In this document: one piece after another, positions 39,738-49,000 of the stretch
Numbering within the stretch: the stretch's first letter is position 1
Layout of the letters: every line of letters starts with the position of its first letter
DNA from: Harryflintia acetispora
Lineage (GTDB): Bacteria; Bacillota; Clostridia; Oscillospirales; Ruminococcaceae
Assembly: GCA_004340125.1 (NCBI GenBank)
Contig: SLUK01000009.1
Coordinates: 1 to 64,000 of the forward strand
Direction: 5' to 3'
Length of the DNA stretch: 64,000 nt
Made by a program: the position numbers and the translations under genes
The notes under the pieces: generated by a model
Databases searched by the model: none
What the model was told of the DNA's origin: nothing
What the model saw: the letters and a program-made list of their open reading frames with translations, nothing else

Positions 39738-40949
39738 CTAATTGTTATTAAAAAGGTCTCGAGTATAAACCTTTTCTTGTACATCGTACAGTGCTTCATT
39801 ATTACGGTTTGCTACAATAATATCACATATTTGCTTAAATTCATCAAGCGATTTAATTACTCGAGAATTAAAGAACACCTTTTCTGCCAAGGCTGGCTCA
39901 TAAACTACAACAGTGATTCCTTTGGCCTTAATGCGTTTCATAATTCCCTGAATAGATGAATGACGGAAATTGTCAGAATTAGTTTTCATTGTTAGGCGGT
40001 AAACACCAACTATAGGATTCGCTTTTTGGGGATATCCAGCCCTTTTTAAAATTTGTTCAGCGATAAAATCTTTACGAGTACGATTAGCGTCAACAATAGC
40101 CTGAATTATATTATTAGGTACATCATTGTAATTTGCCAGTAGTTGCTTGGTGTCCTTAGGAAGACAGTACCCACCATATCCAAAGGAGGGGTTATTATAA
40201 TGACTTCCTATTCGGGGATCGGCACATACGCCTTCTATAATAGATTTAGAATTCAAGTTGCGCGACTCGGCATAGGTATCCAACTCGTTAAAAAAAGAAA
40301 CTCTCATTGCTAAATATGAGTTGGCAAACAATTTTACAGCTTCTGCTTCAGTGGAATCCATAATCAAAGTTGAAATGTCTTTTTTGAGTGCACCTTGTTT
40401 TAGTAAAGAAATAAAAGTTTCCGCATAAGGCTGAACTGCTTGTCCAGTAATGCCCGCTATGATTCTAGATGGATACAAGTTATCGTATAATGCGTGACCT
40501 TCTCGCAAAAATTCCGGGAAGAATAATAACCTTAAAGAGGCATATTTCTTTTTTTGCAAAATGCCCTTACAGTACCCTACTGGAATAGTAGATTTAATTA
40601 TAACGGCAGTTTTCGGGCAAATAGATATGATATGATCCAACACCATTTCCACAGAAGATGTATCGAAATAGTTTTTTTCAAAATTATAATCTGTGGGTGT
40701 ACAAATTATTACAAAATCTGCATCTTCAAATGCCTCCTGTGCTGATGACGTTGCCCTCAAACAATATTTTTTATTTGTGAGATAATCTTCAAGTTCATCA
40801 TCAGCAATTGGAGACACACTTCGATTAAGCATTTGCACACGTTCTTCGTCAATATCCAACACCGTAACTTTATTATGCAAGGCCATTAACATAGCATTTG
40901 CCATTCCGACGTAACCAGCCCCTGCGACTGCAATTTTATAATGCCGCAT
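39738..40949 (-). CDS. ugd: UDP-glucose 6-dehydrogenase
   Basis: A 403-residue nucleotide-sugar dehydrogenase. The Rossmann motif GAGYVGMANA is at 8-17. The substrate site has STIPVGYCKG near 121, FFPEFLREG near 144, and the catalytic cysteine in FGYGGYCLPKDTKQ near 255. It oxidises UDP-glucose to UDP-glucuronate with 2 NAD+, adding an acidic sugar to the polymer. ATG 40949 is preferred (TTGGAGGACC 11 bases upstream); the TTG at 40967 overlaps that ribosome site. It lies 36 bp after the 1187-residue gene. Confidence 0.88.
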   Translation of the reverse strand: MRHYKIAVAGAGYVGMANAMLMALHNKVTVLDIDEERVQMLNRSVSPIADDELEDYLTNKKYCLRATSSAQEAFEDADFVIICTPTDYNFEKNYFDTSSVEMVLDHIISICPKTAVIIKSTIPVGYCKGILQKKKYASLRLLFFPEFLREGHALYDNLYPSRIIAGITGQAVQPYAETFISLLKQGALKKDISTLIMDSTEAEAVKLFANSYLAMRVSFFNELDTYAESRNLNSKSIIEGVCADPRIGSHYNNPSFGYGGYCLPKDTKQLLANYNDVPNNIIQAIVDANRTRKDFIAEQILKRAGYPQKANPIVGVYRLTMKTNSDNFRHSSIQGIMKRIKAKGITVVVYEPALAEKVFFNSRVIKSLDEFKQICDIIVANRNNEALYDVQEKVYTRDLFNNN

Positions 40950-40985
40950 ATCTAAAAGGTCCTCCAATCGATTAGTCTTTTAAGA

Positions 40986-43900
40986 CTATCTATCAACCCA
41001 TTCATTTATACTTCGACTAGACTGTCCCCATTCTACATCTGTAATATTATTCATATCACAATATTGGCAGAAGGGTTGAGCATTTGCCATAAACTCCATA
41101 ATCTCTTTACCATCTGTTGCTTGGTTTAAATCTACATAATCCAAGTTGGATAACCTGAACTTTCCAGTTATACCATCTTTCTCCATATGCTCATTCAAAG
41201 TGTCGTAGAAAGGAGGAACTGGACAATGATATAATTTCCCGTCCCTTAATTGTGCGCAATCCGTGTAGGGACAACGAAGATAGGAATTCCATGAATTAAA
41301 AGTCCCCTTCGTATTGAGCGGTATTCTCCGGAAATAACGGATCGCTTCTTGCCCTCCAGCAGAAAATACGTTAACCCCTCGTTCAATTACATATTCCTCC
41401 ATTTTCTTGTAATCCATATCAATGGGGTATTGAGTATATTTTAAAGCAATATCATATTTTTTCATTGTCTTCCAAAATGAATCAGACATTTTAAACACCA
41501 AAATACCATTGGTGGTAAAATCTATTCTTGCATATGGAAAAATTTCTCTGCCGATTCGAGCAAACTCTTCTATTTCGGGATGTAACAAAGGCTCTCCACC
41601 CAGTAGATGAATTTGTAGAACTTTATCACCAACAAGATCATGCAGCTTACGAAGGTCTTGTTTAAATGATTGAGGATCGGCAAAATGATTCTTAGCTATT
41701 GGTGAGAAAGTACTGCAGCATTTACAGTTTAAGTTACATTGATCCACTAAATGATAGTCCAGATGCTCAATAAAATTTCTTTGAATAGTCCGGGACATCA
41801 ATAAACTATTTTCTTTATTTGCTCTTATTATTGTATTAACTATTTGATTCATCCGAGAAGTAGTTAGATCAATATCGGATTTTATTATTTGCCGATCTTG
41901 CTGTAACCCATGGTAAATAACATCAGTTAATTGGGTATCTTTTTGGATAAGTTTGAGAATATCATTAAGATCCTTTCCGCGCTGTGTTTCAATTTCCTGC
42001 ATCTCTTTATTTACATTGCTTAGAGCCGATCTTAACTGGATATTTATGTTGTGAATATCCAGAATTTGATTTTGTAAATTGTCGAGCTGATTCAACTGAT
42101 AGCGAGTTCCAGTGATATGGAAAAGACCCCAACGGACTTTTTTCACAACGCGCACAGGGAACATTATAATGCGCCCTACCTTCCAGCTATTGGAACTTCG
42201 GATCGCATCCGGAGTTTTCTCTATGGGAATAGTAGAACAAAGCGGATGTATAAATATGCCTTTAATTTTTCTTGGTAACCAAGTAACGGCTCGTCCAATA
42301 CGCCAAGTATGACTTGCATATAATTGTGCCGTTTCTATTTCCTTTTCTTTCTTATATTTCTTTTTATTTTGGATCTCAATGCGCTTTTTTTGCAGGACTT
42401 TGAATTCCGGCAGCATTAATCTTACGAAAGCATCCTCCCCAAACATTCGATAATAATCTCGTATTTCACGTAAAACATTATCCTCCGACTTGGAACATAC
42501 TGGAAGTGGCATGGCGACATTATTTTGTAAATAAGTATAAACCTTTTCATATGAATAATTGTTTTCGAACCAAGATTTCGCTTTGGCAGAATGCTCCATT
42601 AATTCCTTGGATCCAATATTATTTAATGTTTCAATGAATTCCTCTGAAGTATTCCAAAGCATTGCACCAGGATAAATAAAATCTGGATTAGAAAGTCGAG
42701 TAAATCCATTAAAGGCAACAATAGGAATTCCAGCAGCCATTACTTCCAGACTCAGCTTATATGAAACTACTGGAAACGGTTCAATAAATACATCCACATG
42801 CTGAGCCAGCAAAAAGCTGGAAACATCTTCCACCCATTCTGTCTGGCGAAAAGCATCCTTCGGAAGATTATGCTCTTTTAAATATGTAGATATATATGCG
42901 CGTTTTTCCTCCGGCAACGGCCCTAAATGATAATGTACTCCGCGCGTTACATTTAGTAAGTCGAGTACCAAATCTATATAAGCTGGCTGACAACCATCTA
43001 ATTTATAAAATCGCGCAGCTCCGCTACAGGTAATTAAAGAGGAATGGTTGAAAAAAGGAGAGTAGGGGGCCATACTGTGGGAATTTTTAGTCGACCAAGC
43101 AGGTATGTACAGAACTTTATTTTCAAAATACTTTTTTAGCAGCTCCACATCTACCGATCGCTTGGCAATAATATAATTTATGTTGGGATTGGAAATGCCA
43201 CAGATAAAACCATGGTCATAAGAAAACAAAGTGACATTTTGACATGGACCCTGCTGTATTAAAGCAGTAGCTAGAGTATCCATGTGTGAACAATAATAAT
43301 ACGCTCTAGCAGGAGATATCCGTGTCCATTGGTGCTGTAAATAATCCAAACGTTTTTCAAATTCTATAGGGGCAATTATAATTTGCAAATTGTGAAAATG
43401 TGAAAGCAACTGAATTGCCTCATCATCAACATTGTCGGGATTTGTTACAAATAGATATACCTGTTGCCCTGCATTCATTTCAATTAGTTCAAAGATTTCA
43501 CGAAAAATGCCACCACCATGCGGTTTGAGAGCACAAGCAACAATAGCAACTTTGTTAACATCGGCAACTGTCTGAACAGTTTCTGGATGATATAGACGAT
43601 AAATATATCCTAAAGTTGCACACAAACTATCTATAAACTCGGAATAATAGAGGGCATTTAAAATGAAATCTTTTTCTCGAAAAGCATATATTCCACATTG
43701 TCTCTCAAGACGTCTAAGTGCTTCCTCGATAGAAACGGAAACATAACTACGTTGCTCATCTGTTGCCTGATCTTGTCCTTTTGTCCACCAATCAATTTGT
43801 GCCTGTATTTTGTTTTTTTCAAATGAAGATCGTACAATATCATTCCAGCCATGAAGGAAGAGCAATTGTCTATGATATTGTTTTTTTTGTGACATACTTG

Positions 43901-44549
43901 ACCAAATTCCGTTGTATGTAAACACATATGCTGAACCAACAAAATTAAGTACCTTGACTTTTTTACCAGTATACATTAAAGTAAAAAAGGTTCGTGAAGA
44001 GTCGCCGCGAAAAACATCACTGCGAAAATGTAGTGGGACATGTCCTCGATAAAGATTTCGATACATGTAAGTTGAAGTATGGTAATAACCAGCATTCTGA
44101 GTTAAAAAATCTGGATAAGTAAAGCTTTCTCGTATAGTTTGATCTGGTATATTGACGTTTCCATTTCCCAAATCCATAATGTAGTAGTGTGTTACTGCAG
44201 CATATTCTTCACGAATATCCTGCCGGAAAAAGTCAATTTGTCGCTGCAATTTATTCGGAACGGTGTAGTAGTCGTCGCCATCCAATACACAGAAATAGTC
44301 TCCTTGTGCTATACATAATGCCGTGTAAAATGACTGAGCGTTACCACAATTCGTTTCATTATTTACAATTTTTAAATTTTCATGTTTATTAGCGTAGTCC
44401 CTAAGCAAATTTTCTGTGTTATCCGTAGACGCATCATTGACTACAATAACCTCAAATTTAAAATCCACACTTTGGATATAAATAGAATTGAGAGCTCTCA
44501 ATATAGTGGATTCCATATTATAGCATGGCATTATAATTGACAAATCCAT
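40986..44549 (-). CDS. Giant fusion: GT2, second glycosyltransferase-like region, coiled coil, radical SAM
   Basis: 1187 residues in four parts. (1) Residues 1-230: GT2 with SIIMPCYN, VVNDASTDNTE and VLDGDDYY (metal site at 89-93). (2) About 330-700: GT-B-like, VAIVACALKPHGGGIFRE at its start and FIEPFPVVSYKLSLEVMAAGIPIVA as donor site. (3) About 700-920: basic linker then a coiled coil rich in Q, N, I and L. (4) 930-1187: radical SAM domain with CNLNCKCC (Cys938, 942, 945 as CxxxCxxC), LLGGEPLLHPE and DFTTNGIL, plus late cysteines in CPYTDC and FCQYCDM that could bind an auxiliary cluster. The radical SAM part may modify a sugar or an attached group. It is the first gene of the locus. I know of no characterised protein with this order. 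Confidence 0.85.
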   Translation of the reverse strand: MDLSIIMPCYNMESTILRALNSIYIQSVDFKFEVIVVNDASTDNTENLLRDYANKHENLKIVNNETNCGNAQSFYTALCIAQGDYFCVLDGDDYYTVPNKLQRQIDFFRQDIREEYAAVTHYYIMDLGNGNVNIPDQTIRESFTYPDFLTQNAGYYHTSTYMYRNLYRGHVPLHFRSDVFRGDSSRTFFTLMYTGKKVKVLNFVGSAYVFTYNGIWSSMSQKKQYHRQLLFLHGWNDIVRSSFEKNKIQAQIDWWTKGQDQATDEQRSYVSVSIEEALRRLERQCGIYAFREKDFILNALYYSEFIDSLCATLGYIYRLYHPETVQTVADVNKVAIVACALKPHGGGIFREIFELIEMNAGQQVYLFVTNPDNVDDEAIQLLSHFHNLQIIIAPIEFEKRLDYLQHQWTRISPARAYYYCSHMDTLATALIQQGPCQNVTLFSYDHGFICGISNPNINYIIAKRSVDVELLKKYFENKVLYIPAWSTKNSHSMAPYSPFFNHSSLITCSGAARFYKLDGCQPAYIDLVLDLLNVTRGVHYHLGPLPEEKRAYISTYLKEHNLPKDAFRQTEWVEDVSSFLLAQHVDVFIEPFPVVSYKLSLEVMAAGIPIVAFNGFTRLSNPDFIYPGAMLWNTSEEFIETLNNIGSKELMEHSAKAKSWFENNYSYEKVYTYLQNNVAMPLPVCSKSEDNVLREIRDYYRMFGEDAFVRLMLPEFKVLQKKRIEIQNKKKYKKEKEIETAQLYASHTWRIGRAVTWLPRKIKGIFIHPLCSTIPIEKTPDAIRSSNSWKVGRIIMFPVRVVKKVRWGLFHITGTRYQLNQLDNLQNQILDIHNINIQLRSALSNVNKEMQEIETQRGKDLNDILKLIQKDTQLTDVIYHGLQQDRQIIKSDIDLTTSRMNQIVNTIIRANKENSLLMSRTIQRNFIEHLDYHLVDQCNLNCKCCSTFSPIAKNHFADPQSFKQDLRKLHDLVGDKVLQIHLLGGEPLLHPEIEEFARIGREIFPYARIDFTTNGILVFKMSDSFWKTMKKYDIALKYTQYPIDMDYKKMEEYVIERGVNVFSAGGQEAIRYFRRIPLNTKGTFNSWNSYLRCPYTDCAQLRDGKLYHCPVPPFYDTLNEHMEKDGITGKFRLSNLDYVDLNQATDGKEIMEFMANAQPFCQYCDMNNITDVEWGQSSRSINEWVDR

Positions 44550-44780
44550 GTAAACCCTCCATTAGCAAATAGACATATGCTCTTTCTTCTTTCGACGAAT
44601 CATAAAACATAAAAAAGCATTCCCGCGAATCCGAAGTTATAATTTTTACTGTTATCGTTTGCTGAAGCTTCGTCGAACAAAGAGCAAACGACATTTCCAA
44701 ACAATAGCATAATTATAAATAGTATATCTTTTCTAAGAGCGGTATAGGGTTTCGTATTTTGTTTTAATTGTACAAAAATA

Positions 44781-44830
44781 GGCTGCATAAACCCGACGAA
44801 ATCGTCGAAAGATTTATGCAGCCTGAAGGC
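44781..44830 (-). terminator. Terminator/attenuator in the leader of the glycopolymer operon
   Basis: GGCTGCATAAA (44781-44791) pairs with TTTATGCAGCC (44813-44823), with an inner GACGA/TCGTC stem. On the minus strand a T-rich run TATTTTTGT follows. It lies about 230 bp before the first gene of the operon, in its probable 5' leader, so it can act as an attenuator. Long leaders with terminators are common before clostridial polysaccharide operons that use NusG-like (LoaP) antitermination. Confidence 0.55.
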
Positions 44831-44899
44831 TGAAGATGATACCCATATGATGATTAAAAGCATAATTATACTATCATAAAAGGGGCTAAAGTACAAGCA

Positions 44900-45441
44900 G
44901 TTTGTTTTCCCATATCATCTAGCGCAACGGATAATAAATAGTTTAAGAAAAAGGATGAAACCAAACGGGTAAAGTTGAGTTGTCTACTCTTGATTTATTT
45001 GGGATATGCACTGCTTGCTATACATAATTCTGGAGACGTCATGAACGCCACCATCTTGATTCATCATTGGTTTCCTGTATGGTCATGCCCCTTACTCTGA
45101 CCGCAGATAATCCAACTATTACTATTTCTGTTTGTTGGATTGGAAATAAATGGGAGCAGCTGAATGAAATATCACTCCTCTCAATACTTACCCGAACGGC
45201 TGTAGAATGCCATCGGCGTTTGACACCACACAGCGGTGGGCCAAGGTTCCCTCCCAGGCTTTGAGTGATATGCTGATAGAGGGCCTAAAGTCTGATAAAT
45301 AGCAAAAAAAGGACTATCTGATTTTAAAAATCAGATAGTCCTTTTTTGATGGAATAATGAAAAGTGTTGCCAAATCGTTGCCATAGCGGGAGTTAGGCGC
45401 TGAAAAAGCCCGATATTACTGGCTTTTTTCGGCCTATGACA
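44900..45441. other. Non-coding stretch between the glycopolymer locus and the mobile element
   Basis: No gene with a ribosome site. It contains a strong bidirectional terminator (45304-45347) and, next to attL, a second terminator-like palindrome (GAAAAAGCC...GGCTTTTTTC, 45401-45430). The bases just before attL resemble the ends of integrative elements, so part may be left over from an earlier insertion at the same site. Confidence 0.45.
45304..45347. terminator. Bidirectional terminator
   Basis: GGACTATCTGATTTT and AAAATCAGATAGTCC form a perfect stem flanked by seven As and seven Ts, so it works on both strands. Confidence 0.9.
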
Positions 45442-45453
45442 TCATTCCCACTC
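45442..45453. repeat. attL of the guaA element
   Basis: TCATTCCCACTC, identical to the guaA 3' end at 54297-54308. Confidence 0.8.
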
Positions 45454-45504
45454 GGCAAATTCAGATATAGTAGGGTGTATTTGAGGTGATTTCGCAGGAA
45501 AAAC

Positions 45505-45574
45505 TTTCGCAAATATGTTAATATTCCACCTGCTATTTTCGGCTGTAAAGTTTATTAGTATCAAAATAGTATCA
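45505..45574. promoter_or_regulatory. Left-end recombination/regulator sites of the element
   Basis: The 18-bp sequence at 45505-45522 (TTTCGCAAATATGTTAAT) is identical to 53418-53435 near the integrase end. AGTATCA occurs twice at 45557-45563 and 45568-45574, 11 bp apart; the same pair with the same spacing is near attR (54220-54237). These look like Xis and integrase arm-binding sites. Confidence 0.55.
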
Positions 45575-45640
45575 CAAAAGGCTGGGAAATACAACAGAAT
45601 TATGTGGAGCTCTACATAATTCCGGCACGGACGGACGCTG

Positions 45641-45721
45641 TCAGGCACAGCGGATAACAGCCTTGCAAGAGGCGTTGTACCTGCGCTGGATATATTCTTG
45701 ATAGGCTTTCTGGTCTGTCAT
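45641..45721 (-). pseudogene. N-terminal fragment of a small mobile-element ORF (possibly sigma-like)
   Basis: A 26-codon ORF with ribosome site GAGAGGGGG. It starts MTDQKAYQEYIQRRYNASCK, similar to the opening of the small sigma-factor-like proteins found in clostridial conjugative elements. It stops after AVIRCA, where such proteins continue for 100 residues or more. Probably a truncated remnant. The family call is from memory of the N-terminal pattern and is weak. Confidence 0.35.
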
Positions 45722-45890
45722 GGAAATTCCCCCTCTCTGAATAATAGTGCGGGGCGGCAGCACTCCTTGCTGTCGCTCCTTGACTGCCTAACTGCGAAAC
45801 CGGGCGGGGCTGTCAACGGTGGGCGAAGCCCGTTCATCTTGACCGCCCGCTGGCTCGGCTGGCTTTGCTATTTACCCGACAAACTTGAAT

Positions 45891-46658
45891 TTATTGTAAG
45901 GTATCACGTTTTACCTTCTTAAGCCTTACTATCATTACCATAGGAATTTCTTTGTTGGTTTTGAAACATTCTTCATAAAATCCATCAATGACAAATCCAG
46001 CTCTAAAACAAAGGTTAAAAATATCTTGTATGGAACGATGATAATAAATCTGCTCTTTCGGTTGCCCTTCAATCGCTATATCATAGTAACTGTGCGGTGT
46101 CATATATTTTTCAGTCAACGTGACAAAACAAGGGTGTTGCGTTGCAAAGACAAAAATTCCGCTTTCCTGCAACAGTTCATAAACAGCCATAAGAAGTGGT
46201 TCAATATCCGTAATATCCATAATTGCCATATTAGAAACTGCTTTCGTAAAGGCTCGATTTCTTTTTAATTCTAATATACTTTTTCTATTGGTCGCATCCG
46301 CCACACAAAATTCAATTTGTTTTGCATATTGTGATTGCCGTCTTTTAGCCAATTCTATCATTTTTTTGCTGTAATCAAAAGCGACAACCGAAGCGCCTCT
46401 TTGTGCAAGATACGAAGAATAATTTCCATTGCCACACGCAATATCCAAAATATAATCCGCAGGATTAGGAGATAGAAGTTCCGTTACTTTGGGACGCACT
46501 ACCTCTCTGTGAAATTCATTAGATTCGTCACCCATTGCATTATCCCAAAATTGTGCGTTCTCCTCCCAGATTTTTTTACTTTCCTCTGTTCCCATGTTCT
46601 CTCCCACTCCCAAAATTTGCTTTTTTGCTTCCATTAAATCTTCCTTACGATATTCCAT
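45891..46658 (-). CDS. Class I SAM-dependent methyltransferase
   Basis: A 255-residue methyltransferase. Motif I is ILDIACGNGNYSSYLA near 75-90, followed by VVAFDYSKKMIELAK (motif II) and FCVADATN (motif III). The C-terminal part is FATQHPCF and HRSIQDIFNLC. The substrate is probably a small molecule; no rRNA methylase signature is seen. GGAGGG lies five bases before ATG 46658; the longer frame upstream runs into tet(W) and is not coding. It follows tet(W) on the same strand by 50 bp and is likely cargo of the element. A resistance role is not supported by sequence alone. Confidence 0.8.
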   Translation of the reverse strand: MEYRKEDLMEAKKQILGVGENMGTEESKKIWEENAQFWDNAMGDESNEFHREVVRPKVTELLSPNPADYILDIACGNGNYSSYLAQRGASVVAFDYSKKMIELAKRRQSQYAKQIEFCVADATNRKSILELKRNRAFTKAVSNMAIMDITDIEPLLMAVYELLQESGIFVFATQHPCFVTLTEKYMTPHSYYDIAIEGQPKEQIYYHRSIQDIFNLCFRAGFVIDGFYEECFKTNKEIPMVMIVRLKKVKRDTLQ

Positions 46659-46708
46659 TGTTACCCTCCATAACTTCTGATTGTTGCCGTCTTGACGATT
46701 ATGTATCT

Positions 46709-48628
46709 TTACATTACCTTCTGAAACATATGGCGCACCTTGTCCAGGCGGTTGTTTGGACGGCGGGGCTGGATGACCGGCTGGCCGACAGCGGCCTGAT
46801 ACCCTTTTAGCTCTGTAAGGCATACGCTCTGCCCGTTGGTGTAAAAGGCCAGATCAGTACGGTATGCCTGTATACAGCGGGCGGGAATCTCGCCAGTAAA
46901 GACAACTTCATCCTTTTTTACCTGGGCCGTTTCGATGGTGGCACAGTATTTCGGTGCATCATGATAAGCCCTGGAAAGGTATTCCTGGGGCGCATAGAGG
47001 GTGAAGGAGAGATAAGGTTCCAGCAGCTGCGTCCCCGATTCCTTCAATGCCTGTTCCAATACAATCGGGGCCAATGAGCGGAAGTCCGCCGGCGTGCTGA
47101 CTGGACTGTAATAAAGCCCGTATTCAAAGCAAATCTTACAGTCCGTTACGTTCCAGCCGAACAAGCCCTGCTCCAGCCCGTAACGGATACCATCCCTGAC
47201 AGCGTTTTGAAAACTCTGGTTCAAGTATCCCAGCGAAACCCGGCTCTCGTATTGTACGCCGGAGCCAAGCGGGAGTGGTGTAACAGACAGTCCGATAGAT
47301 GCCCAAAACGGGTTGGGCGGCACCTCGATATGGATGGTGTGGCTGGCTGCTTTGAGCGGCCGCTCCATATAAATGACGGTGGGTTCCTTTACCACTGTTT
47401 CAATCTTGTATTTTTCCGACAGCAAAGCGGAAACGACCTCCAACTGCACCCGGCCCAAAAAAGAAAGAATGATCTCATGGGTGATGGAATCCACTTCGCA
47501 GCGCAAAAGCGGGTCAGTATCCGCAAGTTGCGTAAGAGCGTCCAGCAGCCGTTCTCTTTGCGCTGCCGTTTTCGGCGCAATCGTCGTCCGCAGCATGGGG
47601 AGGGGGGCCTCGCGCCACCTTTTACGAGGGAGCCGGGTTTGATCCCCTAATACATCGTTTAACCTCACGCTGTCGCTGGGAAGGATAACAATTTCGCCCG
47701 GATAAGCGGTGTCTGTCCGAACAATTTCCCCTTTGGATGGAATACGCATCTCTGTGATTTTCAGCTTTTCTCTCCCGGCCAGGGCCACCGTATCCCGCAG
47801 GCGCAGCGTTCCGCTGTATAGCCGCAGATAGACACGCCGCTGGCCGCAATCGGTGTACTCAACCTTGAAAACGCTGCCGCATAGGGTGGCGCTCCCCTGT
47901 TCCCCAATCGGTTGGAACAGTCCTGTCACCGCATCCATCAACGGTTGAATGCCAAGGCCCTTTTTGGCGCTGCCATGATAGACCGGAAACAGGGAGGCTT
48001 CTTGAACCCGCCGCTGTTCCTCCCGCGCAAGTTTTTCCTGGCTGATTGGTTCTCCTGCGATATACTTTTCCAATAATGCATCGTTATTTTCGATGACCGC
48101 ATCCCATGCTTCTATGTCGGTATTTTCCTCCAGGACTATTTCCGGGGACAGCGACACCGTCTGCTTGATGATAATATCGGCGGAGAGCTTATCCCGAACA
48201 GACTGAACCACGCTCTGCAAATCAACGCCAGCCTGGTCGATCTTGTTGATAAAGATAACGGTGGGAATGTTCATTTTCCGCAGGGCATGGAACAGAATAC
48301 GGGTCTGGGCCTGCACGCCATCTTTCGCGGAGATCACCAAGATGGCCCCATCTAAAACAGCCAAAGAGCGGTACACCTCCGCCAAAAAATCCATGTGGCC
48401 GGGCGTATCCACAATGTTAACTTTACATCTGTGCCACTGGAAGGAAGTGACTGCCGCTTGAATGGTAATCCCACGCTGCCGCTCCAAAAACAAGGTGTCC
48501 GTCCTCGTTGTCCCTTTTTCGACGCTCCCTGGTTCTGAAATGGCTCCACTGGCATATAGCAGACTCTCCGTCAAGGTCGTCTTTCCAGCGTCTACATGGG
48601 CAAGAATCCCGATATTGATAATGTTCAT
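46709..48628 (-). CDS. tet(W): Tetracycline resistance ribosomal protection protein Tet(W)
   Basis: A 639-residue EF-G-like GTPase. G1 is AHVDAGKTT at 10-18, G3 VDTPGHMDF near 74-82, G4 NKID near 128. The full length and ends (start MNIINIGILAHVDAGK, finish LDKVRHMFQKVM) fit Tet(W), not Tet(M) or Tet(O). It displaces tetracycline from the ribosomal A site. The leader carries a peptide ORF and terminator hairpins, so expression is attenuated and induced by the drug. It is cargo of the guaA element and followed by a methyltransferase gene. A mosaic with Tet(32) or Tet(O) segments cannot be excluded by eye. Confidence 0.93.
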   Translation of the reverse strand: MNIINIGILAHVDAGKTTLTESLLYASGAISEPGSVEKGTTRTDTLFLERQRGITIQAAVTSFQWHRCKVNIVDTPGHMDFLAEVYRSLAVLDGAILVISAKDGVQAQTRILFHALRKMNIPTVIFINKIDQAGVDLQSVVQSVRDKLSADIIIKQTVSLSPEIVLEENTDIEAWDAVIENNDALLEKYIAGEPISQEKLAREEQRRVQEASLFPVYHGSAKKGLGIQPLMDAVTGLFQPIGEQGSATLCGSVFKVEYTDCGQRRVYLRLYSGTLRLRDTVALAGREKLKITEMRIPSKGEIVRTDTAYPGEIVILPSDSVRLNDVLGDQTRLPRKRWREAPLPMLRTTIAPKTAAQRERLLDALTQLADTDPLLRCEVDSITHEIILSFLGRVQLEVVSALLSEKYKIETVVKEPTVIYMERPLKAASHTIHIEVPPNPFWASIGLSVTPLPLGSGVQYESRVSLGYLNQSFQNAVRDGIRYGLEQGLFGWNVTDCKICFEYGLYYSPVSTPADFRSLAPIVLEQALKESGTQLLEPYLSFTLYAPQEYLSRAYHDAPKYCATIETAQVKKDEVVFTGEIPARCIQAYRTDLAFYTNGQSVCLTELKGYQAAVGQPVIQPRRPNNRLDKVRHMFQKVM

Positions 48629-48660
48629 GTCTATCCTCCATACAAGGCCCGAATGGGCGC

Positions 48661-48698
48661 AAAAATCCCCAGCGGCTAATACTTTTACCGCTGGGGAT
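48661..48698 (-). terminator. tet(W) leader terminator
   Basis: CCCCAGCGG pairs with CCGCTGGGG (48667-48675 with 48688-48696), followed on the minus strand by TTTTT, 35 bp before the tet(W) start. It overlaps the leader ORF, so translation of the leader can prevent its folding. Confidence 0.8.
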
Positions 48699-48723
48699 CA
48701 TGACTTCGGACACACAGAAACAT
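48685..48723 (-). CDS. tet(W) leader peptide, 12 residues
   Basis: ATG at 48723, TAA at 48687-48685. The product MFLCVRSHDPQR ends inside the left arm of the terminator hairpin, the classic layout for attenuation in tet(M)/tet(O)/tet(W) leaders. The ribosome site is poor. Confidence 0.6.
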   Translation of the reverse strand: MFLCVRSHDPQR

Positions 48724-48769
48724 ACACGACTTACATAAGCCGCGGTCCGTCACGATATTTACTAAAAAG

Positions 48770-48862
48770 GCAAAAGTATTCTTAAAATTGGGTACAAAAA
48801 CCAAGCCCCTGCAAGGGGCAATCATTTTTGCGCCCATTATCAAATTTTATTTAAGAATACCT
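48770..48862 (-). promoter_or_regulatory. tet(W) leader stem-loops
   Basis: A long-range pair (AAGTATTCTTAAA near 48772-48785 with TTTAAGAATAC near 48850-48861) encloses a GCCCC/GGGGC hairpin followed on the minus strand by TTGGTTTTT. Together with 48661-48698 these form a two-step attenuator. Confidence 0.55.
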
Positions 48863-48902
48863 TGCCGCATATTTGATAGACTCCTCAAATCAGGATAATA
48901 GC

Positions 48903-48931
48903 AGTATATCATAGTACGCTCTAAAAAACAA
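48903..48931 (-). promoter_or_regulatory. Promoter of tet(W)
   Basis: Minus strand TTGTTT (48931-48926), 17-bp spacer, TATACT (48908-48903), giving a leader of about 270 nt. Confidence 0.65.
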
Positions 48932-48960
48932 GAAATCATTTTACCGATTCCACAAATAAA

Positions 48961-48996
48961 ATCGGAGGGTATTCACTGGAATACCCTCCGGTTTTG
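48961..48996. terminator. Terminator of the mob gene
   Basis: CGGAGGGTATTC (48963-48974) and its complement (48979-48990) form a 12-bp stem with loop ACTG. The minus strand continues ATTTTATTTG, the plus strand GTTTTGG. Confidence 0.85.
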
Positions 48997-49000
48997 GTGA

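Noticed and set aside
44600..44896. 98-codon ORF with hydrophobic stretches upstream of the glycopolymer operon
   Set aside because: It starts with TTG without a ribosome site and spans a terminator hairpin and its T run, so it is better read as leader RNA.
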